Assembly (NCBI GenBank): GCA_905215385.1
Contig: CAJMPY010000003.1
Location: forward strand, 103,453-167,452
Source: an uncultured bacterium
GTDB lineage: Bacteria; Actinomycetota; Coriobacteriia; Coriobacteriales; Coriobacteriaceae
DNA length: 64,000 nt
Reading direction: 5' to 3'
This document shows positions 17,781-26,424 of this stretch, piece by piece. Every line of letters begins with the position of its first letter. The first letter of the stretch is position 1. The notes under the pieces were generated by a model that did not search any database, was not told the origin of the DNA, and saw nothing but the letters and a program-made list of their open reading frames with translations. The translations under genes were made by a program, and so were the position numbers.

Positions 17781-19533
17781 GGTCTAGGTATCCTCTCACG
17801 TCTGCTTCGTAGTCCTCGATAATCTGCGGCCCTGTCGCGCCGAATTCGATAACGGTGTCTCCCACCAGGTCAAAGAGCGCCTCGTTGATGGTATCGACAA
17901 GCATGTCCTCACTCTGCCCCGAGTGCGCCACTGCCGATGTCACTTGCGCTACGTTTTGCTCGAGCAGTGCGCGAAGGAAGGCATCTGCGGCGGGCGCGAG
18001 TTTGTTCGCAGCTTCGATGGGCGCGGACGTTACGGGTGCAGGCGCAGACACGAGGAGCGGTGCCACGACGCCAAACTCTTCGGTGGAGACGGTCGGCTCG
18101 TCGGGTTCGTCTTGCCGTATGGTCATCTCGCCAGGTTCGGCAGTCATGTCGGGCGCAGACTCGGTGTTCGGTTGCTCGATAAGCGTCGCCTCGACTTCCA
18201 CAGGCGCGCCGTCCTCGCGTTCCTCGTCGATCAAAAGCGCTTCGCGCGTTTGCGCGGCGGCGCTCCGAATGTGTCCCAGCTGACTCAGATCGATATCGAT
18301 CTTGACGGGCTGGTGTGCGGCGTCCCACGAAAGCCATGCCACAATCTCGTCATCGATAATCTTGGCCAGATATTTGGGGACCTTTTCTTCCTTAAGGGGA
18401 TGGGCGGGGTCCAGCGCCAGGCGTAGGCGTTGGTCGCAGGCGCGCATCATTTCACCGAGCTTGCTGCTCTTTTGCCTGCTGCCGTGGATACGCATGCATT
18501 CCCAAAAGCCGTTTTGGCAACGGTAGATATGGATAGGATTCAGGCGGTATTCGCAGTCCTCGTGGCGCTCGGGCGCAAAGAATACGGCCGAGGCAAACAT
18601 GGTGTAGGGCATGGCCGTCTCCTCCCCAAATAAACTCGCCACGATGCCGGTCTTTCGGTGCGTGTCATAGTAGCGCGCCATACGGACATACACGGCGCAT
18701 GCCACGTGGCGCAGATCGCAGTGGTGGCTGCGGTCGAGCCGCGAGTTACTTAGGTTGTACGTGGAGAGGGCGTTGATGGCGGCCATGAGTCGTTCCTCGC
18801 GCACCTCATCGGGCGGAAGGGGGAGCGTGGGCTCGGAGATTTTGCGACGCTTAGGGGTCTGGCCGGACGGTGCCGGTGCTGGTACAAGGTCTCGTGCCGC
18901 GCGCCGCAGCTCGACAAGGGCGTTATCGAACATGACGGTTTTAGAGTCGCGAAGCAGCTTGGGGTCGAGCCCGTGGAACACGGCGTAATCCTGCAGCCAC
19001 ACGCGCGCAAACCGGTCGATGCCGGGCTCGAAGGCGCGATAGACATCCCAAAAGGCCTTGATCTTGTTAAAACCATCGAGCGGATTATCTACGCCAATGC
19101 CGCAAATCAGCTCATAGAGATACAGAAAGGCAAAGGACGTAGACGTTTCCTCGACGGTTCCGCGGCGCACTTGGGCACGCCAGGTAAAGTAGCCGCGCAA
19201 CTGTCGATCGCTCATGGCATTGTAGGTGGGAAAGTACGACTTAAAGGTGCCGTTGTAGGGACAGTCGTCCTCAAAGTCGGCCATCAGCAGGCCCTGGCGG
19301 TAAAAAAGCTCGGCTTCCGAAAGCCAGCGGCCCGCACCGCCCTTGGGGTCATCCTGCCAGCGCGATATCTCGCGCATTTTACGGTACTGGTCGGGGAGGA
19401 AATTCTGCATCTGTCGGCCGGTTTTGAGAATCGGCTCGTCTGCGTAGGTTTCGTTTGAGAAGCGGGCGGACTGATGGGTCCGGGCCTCGGCCATAATGCG
19501 CTCGATGAGCATCTTGATGTCCTGGTCGGCCAC
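17773..19533 (-). CDS. TerB_N / TerB_C domain protein
   Basis: 586 aa from a GTG with AGGAGGAG upstream. The TerB_N domain (about 45-235) is recognisable from YFTWRAQVRRG, SFAFLYLYELICGIG and the helical block after it. The central region (about 260-400) has HHCDLRHVACAVYVRMARYY. The C-terminus (about 500-586) matches TerB_C: LVDTINEALFDLVGDTVIEF...IIEDYEADV. An acidic Pro/Thr/Glu-rich linker (about 440-510) joins them. These domains belong to the Ter (tellurite/stress) network and are linked in genomes to helicases and ATPases. It is the first gene of a three-gene operon and carries the promoter. Confidence 0.85.
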   Translation of the reverse strand: MADQDIKMLIERIMAEARTHQSARFSNETYADEPILKTGRQMQNFLPDQYRKMREISRWQDDPKGGAGRWLSEAELFYRQGLLMADFEDDCPYNGTFKSYFPTYNAMSDRQLRGYFTWRAQVRRGTVEETSTSFAFLYLYELICGIGVDNPLDGFNKIKAFWDVYRAFEPGIDRFARVWLQDYAVFHGLDPKLLRDSKTVMFDNALVELRRAARDLVPAPAPSGQTPKRRKISEPTLPLPPDEVREERLMAAINALSTYNLSNSRLDRSHHCDLRHVACAVYVRMARYYDTHRKTGIVASLFGEETAMPYTMFASAVFFAPERHEDCEYRLNPIHIYRCQNGFWECMRIHGSRQKSSKLGEMMRACDQRLRLALDPAHPLKEEKVPKYLAKIIDDEIVAWLSWDAAHQPVKIDIDLSQLGHIRSAAAQTREALLIDEEREDGAPVEVEATLIEQPNTESAPDMTAEPGEMTIRQDEPDEPTVSTEEFGVVAPLLVSAPAPVTSAPIEAANKLAPAADAFLRALLEQNVAQVTSAVAHSGQSEDMLVDTINEALFDLVGDTVIEFGATGPQIIEDYEADVRGYLDHE

Positions 19534-19569
19534 CGCTCCTCCTCTCGAACGCAGCTACGGTGACCTCAT

Positions 19570-19599
19570 ATCATAGCACAGCATCAAACAGATGTTCGA
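19570..19599 (-). promoter_or_regulatory. Extended -10 promoter with LexA-like operator for the TerB-BrxD-helicase operon
   Basis: Minus strand: TCGAACATCTGTTTGA (19599-19584) matches the actinobacterial SOS box TCGAAC-N4-GTTCGA at 11 of 12 fixed positions. An extended -10, TGCTATGAT (19578-19570), follows. With a 17-nt spacer the -35 position (CGAACA) falls inside the box, so a repressor bound there would block RNA polymerase. LexA binding is inference. Confidence 0.5.
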
Positions 19600-19620
19600 G
19601 ATACCGCTGCGTTGCTAGAT

Positions 19621-20337
19621 TTAGAACAGGAGGGCGTATATGACGGCGATGACGACGGAGGGAAGCATATTGGCCGTGCGGAAGGTCTGAGGACGGATGA
19701 GGTTGACGCCGACGCAGAAGATGAGCATGGAGCCTACGAGCGAAAGGCTGTTGAGGGCTGCTGTGGTCATGATGGGGGAGAGCGCGCCGGCAAACAACGT
19801 GATCGTCCCCTGGAACACGGCGACGGGCAGGGCGGAGAAGATGCAGCCGCGGCCAAGCGAGGCCGTCATGGTGCAGACGATGATGCAGTCCAGTGCGCCC
19901 TTGAGGGCAAGCGTTGACCAGTCGCCGAGCAGGCCGTCCTGGATCGATCCCACAATGGCCATGGCGCCGATGCACACGGTGAGTGAAGTCGAGACAAAAG
20001 CGTTGGTGAACTCGTTATCGCCCTCACTGCCAGTCTTGCGCTTGAGCCATTCGCCAAGGTTCTCGATGGCGGCCTCCAAGTTGATGGCCTCGCCGATGAG
20101 CGAACCGAGCGCAAATGAGACGATGAGCATGGTGGTACCGGTGGTCGCTAGCGCCTTTCCATCGATGATGAGCATCTTTTGCATGGTGCCGCCCAGGCCG
20201 ATAAACAGGACGCACAGCCCCGATGCTTTCATGAGCGTGTCTTGGATGCGCGGTGTAATGAAGCGGCCGCCCGCTAATCCCAAAAGACCGCCCGCAACTA
20301 AAAGCGCAACGTTGATGATTGTTCCCAAGCCCGGCAT
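19621..20337 (-). CDS. DUF554 family membrane protein
   Basis: 238 aa from the ATG at 20337, which has AGGAGGG 4 nt upstream; a longer frame to 20406 lacks a site. It is almost all hydrophobic, about seven membrane helices, with LINVALLVAGGLLGLAGGRF-like Gly-rich start, FIGLGGTMQKM and VCIGAMAIVGSIQDGL. This is the YdfK/YqgA (DUF554) family of integral membrane proteins with no assigned substrate, possibly transporters. It is unrelated to the operon upstream, from which it is separated by that operon's promoter. Confidence 0.85.
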   Translation of the reverse strand: MPGLGTIINVALLVAGGLLGLAGGRFITPRIQDTLMKASGLCVLFIGLGGTMQKMLIIDGKALATTGTTMLIVSFALGSLIGEAINLEAAIENLGEWLKRKTGSEGDNEFTNAFVSTSLTVCIGAMAIVGSIQDGLLGDWSTLALKGALDCIIVCTMTASLGRGCIFSALPVAVFQGTITLFAGALSPIMTTAALNSLSLVGSMLIFCVGVNLIRPQTFRTANMLPSVVIAVIYALLF

Positions 20338-20455
20338 GAGCCCTCCTGTATTGATGCCAACGTGGCAATCGTAGCAGAACGAAATGCGAGGCACATCGCG
20401 ACTCATCTAATACGTTATATAAGTGGTATTAGGAATGATGCGCAGCATTTAAGCC

Positions 20456-21886
20456 TCAGGTGGTTGTCGGGACATAGGGGTAGTAGTCAAAGCGCAGTGT
20501 CATAAGCCGCTGCGGGGATTCAATAGCCGCGGCGATGATATTGGCATCGCGGGCACGATCAAACCCTTCGAGTTCGATCTGATACGAGACGTCTTGCATA
20601 ATGTCCAGACGTCGCCAGGCTAGAAGTGTGTCGCCATCGAATTCCAAGGTCTTGCCTCCGTCTGGGGCAACGGCGTATAGACGCAGTTTAGCGGTGGTTG
20701 CAGGGTCGACAACCGTGACCTTTTTAATTTCGTTTCGAGTATTCTTGGCGCCCAACAAGGTGAGCAGTGTTGGGGCCACGACCTCGCCCGATGGCAAAAA
20801 GACGACTTCGATGGATTCGGGAAATGCGATGATGGCCGACTTGCGGACGGGCTGATTGGCGGCGGCAACTTCGATGTTTGCAGCATCGATGACCTCTGTG
20901 TGGTCGAGGGCGGCAAGCACGCAGCAGTTACCTTCATCGATCTCCTGAGGATCAGCAAGTCCCAGACTGTCCGTGAGCTCGGGATCGTTTGGACCGGTAG
21001 CGGGCTCATTCGGTGCTTCGAAAGAAGCTGGGACGCTGTTTGTCGGCGACGGCGTGTCGCCCGCACCTGCTTCTTTGTCCGTGCTCTCTTCTTGTATGGT
21101 TGCGTTGATGGGTTCGTCGTTTGAGGGGAGCGTCTTGGCGTCAAGCGCGGAGGGGACAATCCCGATGGCTCCGGATCCGTTCCACTCCATCTCGAGAAGC
21201 GCCGGGTCGGCAAGAATGCGTTGCCTGCCTAGCGTGTGGGTATCGATCGCAATAGGGCCTGCCTCCGTCCCGCGCGTAAGGCTGAGCGATCCGGCCGGCT
21301 TCTCGAAATGAATGTCTGTGTCTTCGGTACTGGCGGCGTAGAACAGCAGGGATGCTTCTCCCGCCGCGATGGCATCGGTGCCCGCCTTGGTCAGCCGCAG
21401 CGATGCCGTGAATGAGAGGGTGGGCTGCACATCGTCTGCATTCGCGGCGGCGCAGCCCAGACATATACCGCCTCCTTTCTCGAAAAACGCACCGTCGAAG
21501 GCGACCTTCGCTCCGTTCGCCGAGTCATCGACCGAAGCGATATCGATGCGCAACCCCAAATCGCACGGATCGCCATCTGCATCGAGCACAATCGAGCGCC
21601 ATGTGCAGACGGCGCACCCCGCCTGGGAGCCGTTTGCCTTGTTCGAACGATTGATATCCACGACTATCGAGCCGTCCGTATTACGACGAAGGCATCCCGA
21701 GGTTGAGATTGCGGCCTGTGCGAACGAAAAACGCTTGCACGCAATGGCGCTCGACGGATTTGGTGCGGAGCTTAGGGCTGCTGGTAAGGAGTCTGCCATG
21801 ACGGGAGTCGCCCAAGCGGCGACAGGCGTTCCGGTTGCGAGCGCGCCGCAGAGTGCGACGACGGGCAAAAGGTTCTTCGATGCCAT
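20456..21886 (-). CDS. Large secreted protein of the surface cluster, unknown family
   Basis: 476 aa. A typical Sec signal peptide (LLPVVALCGALATGTPVAAWA, cleavage near residue 27-31) is followed by a Cys-containing domain (about 50-155, seven or more Cys including CAVC and CLGC, suggesting disulfides) and an acidic Pro/Thr/Ser-rich middle (about 265-320). A C-terminal beta-rich domain follows. No sortase or membrane anchor is seen at the C-terminus (ends YYPYVPTTT). I do not recognise the family. It is the last gene of a same-strand run of five short-spaced genes, four of which encode exported or anchored proteins, so it is probably part of one surface complex. Confidence 0.7.
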   Translation of the reverse strand: MASKNLLPVVALCGALATGTPVAAWATPVMADSLPAALSSAPNPSSAIACKRFSFAQAAISTSGCLRRNTDGSIVVDINRSNKANGSQAGCAVCTWRSIVLDADGDPCDLGLRIDIASVDDSANGAKVAFDGAFFEKGGGICLGCAAANADDVQPTLSFTASLRLTKAGTDAIAAGEASLLFYAASTEDTDIHFEKPAGSLSLTRGTEAGPIAIDTHTLGRQRILADPALLEMEWNGSGAIGIVPSALDAKTLPSNDEPINATIQEESTDKEAGAGDTPSPTNSVPASFEAPNEPATGPNDPELTDSLGLADPQEIDEGNCCVLAALDHTEVIDAANIEVAAANQPVRKSAIIAFPESIEVVFLPSGEVVAPTLLTLLGAKNTRNEIKKVTVVDPATTAKLRLYAVAPDGGKTLEFDGDTLLAWRRLDIMQDVSYQIELEGFDRARDANIIAAAIESPQRLMTLRFDYYPYVPTTT

Positions 21887-21904
21887 GGGGTCTCCTTAGC
21901 TAAT

Positions 21905-22180
21905 TTAGTGCGGCCTGTCCGCGTTTCGTTTCTGGCTGCGTTTGATGTGCAGACCGAGGCCGGCGGTTCCCGCACCTGCTGCCGTGGCGCCTGCTGCCAA
22001 GAGCCATCGTCTGTCGTCTGTCTGTGCCAACGGTTCCTTGCAGTTGCCGCGGTCGAGCTCCGAGAGGTCGACCGTCACTTGCGTGGCGGCCTGCGCCTGT
22101 TCTTGCTGGGCAAAGGCCATGGCTGGCCCAAACGCTAGGATACTGACGGCGGCCAGGGCGACGGCCTTATGCCGTGTGCG
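21905..22180 (-). CDS. Small exported protein with C-terminal membrane anchor
   Basis: 91 aa from a GTG at 22180 that overlaps the stop of the preceding gene by 14 nt; an ATG at 22213 would give 102 aa but overlap by 47 nt. The signal peptide is AVALAAVSILAFGPAMAFA. The short exposed part contains TVDLSELDRGNC, and a Gly/Ala-rich helix (LLAAGATAAGAGTAGLGL) is followed by a basic KRSQKR tail, a type I single-pass topology. The function is unknown; it is one of the linked envelope genes. Confidence 0.6.
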   Translation of the reverse strand, partial: RTRHKAVALAAVSILAFGPAMAFAQQEQAQAATQVTVDLSELDRGNCKEPLAQTDDRRWLLAAGATAAGAGTAGLGLHIKRSQKRNADRPH

Positions 22181-22766
22181 CACCGGGCTCGACCGTCCAG
22201 GTGATCGTTGCAACCTGATCGCCTTCGCCGGTTACGCGGAAGATGTCGCGCGTGACGCGGGCGACGTTTCCGCTTGTCTTGAGCTTAATTTTGTCCGTGC
22301 CGCCGGCAATGCCCTGGTAGCCCATGTCGAAGGCTGCATTCTTGGAAAGATCGAGGCCCGTCTCCTGCATTGCGGCGCTGGCGTTCTGGAGTGCGCCGTC
22401 GGGGCCGACCTTAAAGTCGATGGAATTCTGCGCGGTTCCGGCCTTGGCGTCGGCGGCAATGGTCCAGGTGTTCATGGCGTCGATCTTCATGTTGGTGACA
22501 TGGATGCCGTAGGCCGAATGATTGTCGATGGTGGTCGCGTCTTCTGAGGGGCCCTGAAGCGTGCCGTCGGCCTTGGCGACGAAGGGAATAACCGTCGGAA
22601 CTTTGAACTCTACGTTGTCGATCTCGGTCCTGACCATTACTTTCGTGGTTCCAACGCGCCCGGCTGCCAGAGCTGGCGTCGGGGCGGCGCCCATTGCGAG
22701 CGCGAGCGCGAGCCCTGCGCCCACGACGAGCGCTCTGGCTCCGTTCATGTTCCTGGTGATGTCCAT
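22167..22766 (-). CDS. Secreted beta-sandwich-like surface protein
   Basis: 199 aa with a signal peptide (ARALVVGAGLALALAMGAAP, cleaved near ALAAGR). The mature part is beta-rich: VEFKVPTVIPFVAKADGTL, the phrase NHSAYGIHVTNMKIDAMNTW, and a closing ATITWTVEP. This arrangement is like WxL- and camelysin-type surface proteins of Gram-positives, in which a VP.(S/T)IPF strand and a terminal (T/N)W strand recur. That similarity is by memory and only suggestive. The operon position between other exported proteins supports a surface role. Confidence 0.65.
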   Translation of the reverse strand: MDITRNMNGARALVVGAGLALALAMGAAPTPALAAGRVGTTKVMVRTEIDNVEFKVPTVIPFVAKADGTLQGPSEDATTIDNHSAYGIHVTNMKIDAMNTWTIAADAKAGTAQNSIDFKVGPDGALQNASAAMQETGLDLSKNAAFDMGYQGIAGGTDKIKLKTSGNVARVTRDIFRVTGEGDQVATITWTVEPGAHTA

Positions 22767-22856
22767 GGTCGTTCCTTTCTATTCGCCGCGGGCCGTCCCC
22801 GCGATGATTGGACGAATGCTGGTGAATTGCGTGCGGTGTCGCGTCGGCCGAAAAAG

Positions 22857-23366
22857 CTAGTTCTCGGCTTGCTCAACCCGTACCTTGACACGTGTCGGAT
22901 TGCCGTGGCTGTCGAGGGTCTTGGCATCGAGTGCCTGGATCTCGATGTATGCCTCGCCTTCTTTGATGTCGCCGGCGGGGCACGTCTCGATTGTCTTGCC
23001 GGTCTCGACCACACCGGATTCGTACATGGTCTCGTCGTTTTGGATGACGCGGAATCGCTGGGGAAATTTATTGTCTTGGACGTTTTGCACGTTGACGCGC
23101 AGCTTGCCGTCCTCCTGTAGCTGAGCGACCGGCGCGACCGAAATCGTCATCATGTTGTCGCGGACGATGGCATCGAGCTCATCTTGGATTTCCTGACGCG
23201 TTTTGCCCCCGGCCGTCGTGACTGAGGCGCCCGCTTCGGGCACGGGCTGCGACTGCCAGGCGTATAGCCCTACGGCGATGAGGGCGCAGGCGATAGCCAG
23301 GCAGACAACGACGAGTTTCTTGCGACGCCCCAGTCCTGCGAGGCGGGGCGGCTTCTTCGCACTCAT
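22857..23366 (-). CDS. Membrane-anchored extracytoplasmic protein of the surface cluster
   Basis: 169 aa. A basic N-terminus (LGRRKK) and one membrane helix (LVVVCLAIACALIAVGLYAW) are followed by an outside domain with TRQEIQDELDAIVRDNMM, ISVAPVAQLQEDGKLRVNVQN and ESGVVETGKTIETCPAGDIKEGEAYIEIQALD. Proteins with this N(Q)EELD...linker and the YxSG(V/A)...G..IE pattern accompany WxL-like surface proteins in Firmicutes, in my recollection. Its ATG overlaps the stop of the upstream gene by 4 nt (ATGA), showing translational coupling. Confidence 0.65.
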   Translation of the reverse strand: MSAKKPPRLAGLGRRKKLVVVCLAIACALIAVGLYAWQSQPVPEAGASVTTAGGKTRQEIQDELDAIVRDNMMTISVAPVAQLQEDGKLRVNVQNVQDNKFPQRFRVIQNDETMYESGVVETGKTIETCPAGDIKEGEAYIEIQALDAKTLDSHGNPTRVKVRVEQAEN

Positions 23367-23659
23367 GCGGCGTCCTTGGTGGTGTAGACACGTGCGAACG
23401 TGGACGGGTCCGCTCCAAAGAGCATGTGAAGCATCAGGCGGCGCGAGTAGATGAGCTCGTCAAAGTCGTGAGGGAGCTCGATGTCGTGGATCCGCGCGAT
23501 GTGGTGGGCGAGCGCCGAGAACGACTCGGGGTTGCAGATAACATCGGTGGTGACGTGGTAGACCGCCGTATCGGGGAACGCCTCTTCGTCGAAAGGCAGG
23601 AGATAGGGATCGTCGTCGACCTCGATGGCGACGCCGTACTGGGGCCAGTAATATGCCAT
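23363..23659 (-). CDS. Cytoplasmic 98-aa protein heading the surface operon
   Basis: 98 aa, no signal peptide or membrane segment. It contains MAYYWPQYGVAIEVDDD, LPFDEEAFPDTAVYHVT and HHIARIHDIELPHDFDELIYSRR, giving an acidic, probably alpha/beta globular protein of unrecognised family. It is the first gene of the run at 20456-23659 and is coupled (ATGA) to the membrane protein gene after it. It could be a regulator or cytoplasmic partner of the exported components; this is inference from position only. Confidence 0.6.
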   Translation of the reverse strand: MAYYWPQYGVAIEVDDDPYLLPFDEEAFPDTAVYHVTTDVICNPESFSALAHHIARIHDIELPHDFDELIYSRRLMLHMLFGADPSTFARVYTTKDAA

Positions 23660-24004
23660 GGGAACCTCCCTGCTTCTGGGGCCAAAACTTCTATCGGTTT
23701 TGGCCGTCGACGCCGACCGTATCAGCTGCTACTTGACCAATTTCTGACCAAATGCTTGACGGATTGACATCTCCGCAGGTAAAAGGTGGAAAAATTACTT
23801 CAACTTTTTTCGAGCGACAATCGAGCGGTCGGCGACGGCGGGGCGATATGTGTCAAAAGCATCGTCTGCCGAGGAAGCCTTGCCGTTCGCCGAATTGCAC
23901 AAACGTAAAAATCGCCAATTATGGAGACGGTCTCGAACACGTCGACGAAACGATGCGGTAACATCTCCCTGCAAACACTGTAGTTAGCTAAAGGGGGAGT
24001 TCGC
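23660..24004. other. Divergent intergenic region with promoters for the surface operon and LDH-Etf operon
   Basis: 345 bp with no gene that I can support. It is AT-richer than its surroundings. On the plus strand TTGACG (23756-23761) with a 17-18-nt spacer leads to GTAAAAG, and a second TTGACA lies at 23764-23769; these are weak promoter candidates. AAGGGGGAG just before the GTG at 24005 is the ribosome site of the dehydrogenase gene. Confidence 0.4.
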
Positions 24005-25606
24005 GTGTCTGCAACCATTAAACCCTTCACCGATGAGTTCGAAGAGTATGGCCGCGATGAATCTCGTGCATCGGGCGAAGCATCGAGCATCTCGTTTCCG
24101 ACAACGGAAGACGAGGTCCGTGCCATTTTGGAAACGCTCCATGCCGAGCGTGTCCCGGTAACGGTTCAGGGCGCCCGAACCGGCCTTGCCGCCGGTGCCG
24201 TGCCCCACGGTGGGCATATCCTCAATACTTCCCGTATGAATCGCTACTTGGGCCTTCGCCGCGATGAACAAGGCCAATTTCTGCTGCGCGTGGAGCCGGG
24301 CGTTGTGCTCTCGGAGCTGCGTAAGCAGCTGAGCAAGAAGGTACTGCCGACCGCTGGTTGGGACCAGGCATCGCTTGAGGCCTACGAGGAGTTCCAAGAG
24401 TCCCCCGAGCAGTTCTTTCCCACCGATCCCACCGAGGCATCTGCCTGTCTGGGTGGCATGGCGGCATGCAACGCCTCCGGCGCCCGCAGCTACGCTTACG
24501 GCCCCATGCGCCCGCATATCACGGGACTCCACGTCGCGCTGGCTGATGGCGATTTGCTTGAGCTTCAGCGCGGCGAGGCTTTTGCCCAGGGCCGCCACCT
24601 GTCGCTCGTGACGGCAGAGGGTCATACATTCGAGCTTGATCTTCCTGACTACACCATGCCCAAGACCAAAAATGCCTCGGGGTATTTTGTTGCGGACGAT
24701 ATGGACGCCATCGATCTTTTTATCGGTGCGTGCGGCACGCTCGGCGTCATTACCGAGCTCGAGATCGCCCTGCAGGCGGCACCTTCGGTCGTATGGGGTG
24801 TGAGTTGCTTTTTCGATAGCGAAGACAAGGCCGTGTCCTTTACCGATTCCGTGCGTCCCGTGCTGTCCCATGCCGCCGCTATTGAGTATTTCGATGCTGG
24901 CGCCCTGGATATCCTGCGTCGCCAGCGCGAGCAGTCGACAGCGTTTGCCTCGCTGCCGGCGCTCGACGACGAGGCAAAGGTCTGTGTCTACGTGGAGCTC
25001 GACTGCGATGACGAGGCGCAGGCGACCGAGGAGCTGTACCGCCTGGGATGGGTGCTGGAGTTTGCGGGCGGCCGCGACGATGCGACATGGGTCGCCCGCA
25101 CCGAAGTCGATCGCGAGTGCCAGCGGTTCTTCCGCCACGCGGTCCCCGAGAGCGTCAATATGCTCATTGACGAGCGTCGCCGCATCGACCCCACCATTAC
25201 CAAGCTGGGCTCGGACATGTCGGTGCCCAACGCACGCTTGGACGATGTCATCGGCCTTTATCGCCGCACGTTAGCCGAAAGTGGGCTTGAATCTGCTGCC
25301 TGGGGGCACATCGGTAACAACCATCTGCATGTGAACATCCTGCCGCGCGACGCGCAGGACTACCGTCGCGGTGGCGAGCTGTTTGCCCAGTGGGCTGCGG
25401 AGGTAACGGCTATGGGCGGTGCCGTTTCTGCCGAGCACGGCGTCGGCAAGATCAAGGCGGGCTTCTTAGAGACGATGTACGGTCACGAGGCCATGGTCGA
25501 GTCGGCGCGGCTCAAGCTCCAGCTCGATCCCGACGGGCAGCTGGGTCGCGGCAACCTGTTTTCGGAGAAGCTCTTGGATGAGCTCGTCCAGAAAGGGGGC
25601 GCGTGA
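24005..25606 (+). CDS. FAD-linked 2-hydroxyacid (D-lactate/glycolate) dehydrogenase, LctD-like
   Basis: 533 aa from a GTG with AAGGGGGAG upstream. The N-terminal FAD_binding_4 domain (about 35-215) has the PCMH-type phrase VTVQGARTGLAAGAVPHGG and CLGGMAACNASGARSYAYG. The C-terminal FAD-oxidase domain (about 270-520) has WGHIGNNHLHVNILP and the closing SAEHGVGKIK. This is the GlcD/Dld family. The two genes after it encode EtfB and a ferredoxin-EtfA fusion, the arrangement of the confurcating lactate dehydrogenase (LctBCD) of Acetobacterium, where lactate oxidation by NAD+ is driven by reduced ferredoxin. Lactate as substrate is inference. Confidence 0.87.
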   Translation: MSATIKPFTDEFEEYGRDESRASGEASSISFPTTEDEVRAILETLHAERVPVTVQGARTGLAAGAVPHGGHILNTSRMNRYLGLRRDEQGQFLLRVEPGVVLSELRKQLSKKVLPTAGWDQASLEAYEEFQESPEQFFPTDPTEASACLGGMAACNASGARSYAYGPMRPHITGLHVALADGDLLELQRGEAFAQGRHLSLVTAEGHTFELDLPDYTMPKTKNASGYFVADDMDAIDLFIGACGTLGVITELEIALQAAPSVVWGVSCFFDSEDKAVSFTDSVRPVLSHAAAIEYFDAGALDILRRQREQSTAFASLPALDDEAKVCVYVELDCDDEAQATEELYRLGWVLEFAGGRDDATWVARTEVDRECQRFFRHAVPESVNMLIDERRRIDPTITKLGSDMSVPNARLDDVIGLYRRTLAESGLESAAWGHIGNNHLHVNILPRDAQDYRRGGELFAQWAAEVTAMGGAVSAEHGVGKIKAGFLETMYGHEAMVESARLKLQLDPDGQLGRGNLFSEKLLDELVQKGGA

Positions 25607-25608
25607 AG

Positions 25609-26424
25609 ATGAGCGATTTCCATATGGTGGTGTGCGTCAAGGCCGTGCCGGGCAGCACCGAGGTCAAGATGGACCCCAAGACCAATACCATCGTGCGCGA
25701 TGGCAAGCAGGCGGTCATTAATCCCTTTGATGCGAGCGCTTTGGAATGCGCGCTGGCGCTGAAGGACGACTTTATCGGCTTTGGCATGGATGTGCGCGTG
25801 ACGGTGGTGTCGATGGGCATCCCCGCGACCGAGTCGCTGCTGCGCGACTGCATCGCTCGAGGCGCCGACGACGCGCTGCTGCTGACCGATCGCGCCTTTG
25901 CAGGTGCCGATACCCTGGCGACCACCTATGCTCTCAAATGCGGCATCGAGGCACTCGATGAGGACTTTGACCTGCTCATCTGCGGCAAGATGGCAGTGGA
26001 CGGCGATACGGCCCAGATCGGCCCCGAGCTGGCCGGCGCCTTTGGGGTCCCCTGCGTGACCGACGTGAGCTGTGTGCAGAGCGCGGGATTTACGACGTGT
26101 GGCTCGCTGGCGCTCGTCCACGGCTGCGATGCCGGCGAGGAGACGGTGTACCTGGAGATGCCGTGTGCGATGACGACCGCCAAGGAGATTGGCCAGCTGC
26201 GCATGCCGAGTATTGCCGGTATTCGCGCGGCCGAGGATGCAGACGTGCGTGTGGCCAGCGCTGCCGACGTAAACGCCGATCCCTCGCGTTGCGGCCTTGC
26301 CGGATCACCGACGCAGGTCGTGCGCTCGTTTGTGCCCGACCGTGACCAAACGTGCGAGGCCGTTGAGGGAACGGCGTCCGAGCAGGCGGTAAAACTTGCC
26401 AAGATTATCGAGGGGATGGCATAG
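25609..26424 (+). CDS. etfB: Electron transfer flavoprotein beta subunit
   Basis: 271 aa. The ATG at 25609 is chosen because AGGGGG (25592-25598) lies about 10 nt upstream; an overlapping GTG at 25603 is too close to it. Features: VVCVKAVPGSTEV near the N-terminus, NPFDASALECALALKD, the nucleotide-binding CGKMAVDGDTAQIGPELA and the EMPCAMTT(A)KEIGQLRMPS block that is diagnostic for EtfB. In bifurcating Etfs this subunit carries an FAD that splits electrons. It overlaps the dehydrogenase end and abuts etfA, so all three are one operon. Confidence 0.92.
   Translation: MSDFHMVVCVKAVPGSTEVKMDPKTNTIVRDGKQAVINPFDASALECALALKDDFIGFGMDVRVTVVSMGIPATESLLRDCIARGADDALLLTDRAFAGADTLATTYALKCGIEALDEDFDLLICGKMAVDGDTAQIGPELAGAFGVPCVTDVSCVQSAGFTTCGSLALVHGCDAGEETVYLEMPCAMTTAKEIGQLRMPSIAGIRAAEDADVRVASAADVNADPSRCGLAGSPTQVVRSFVPDRDQTCEAVEGTASEQAVKLAKIIEGMA

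Noticed and set aside
13915..19533. Complete BREX locus
   Set aside because: Only BrxD-like and BrxHI-like proteins are present; there is no PglX methyltransferase, PglZ phosphatase or BrxC/PglY in the window.
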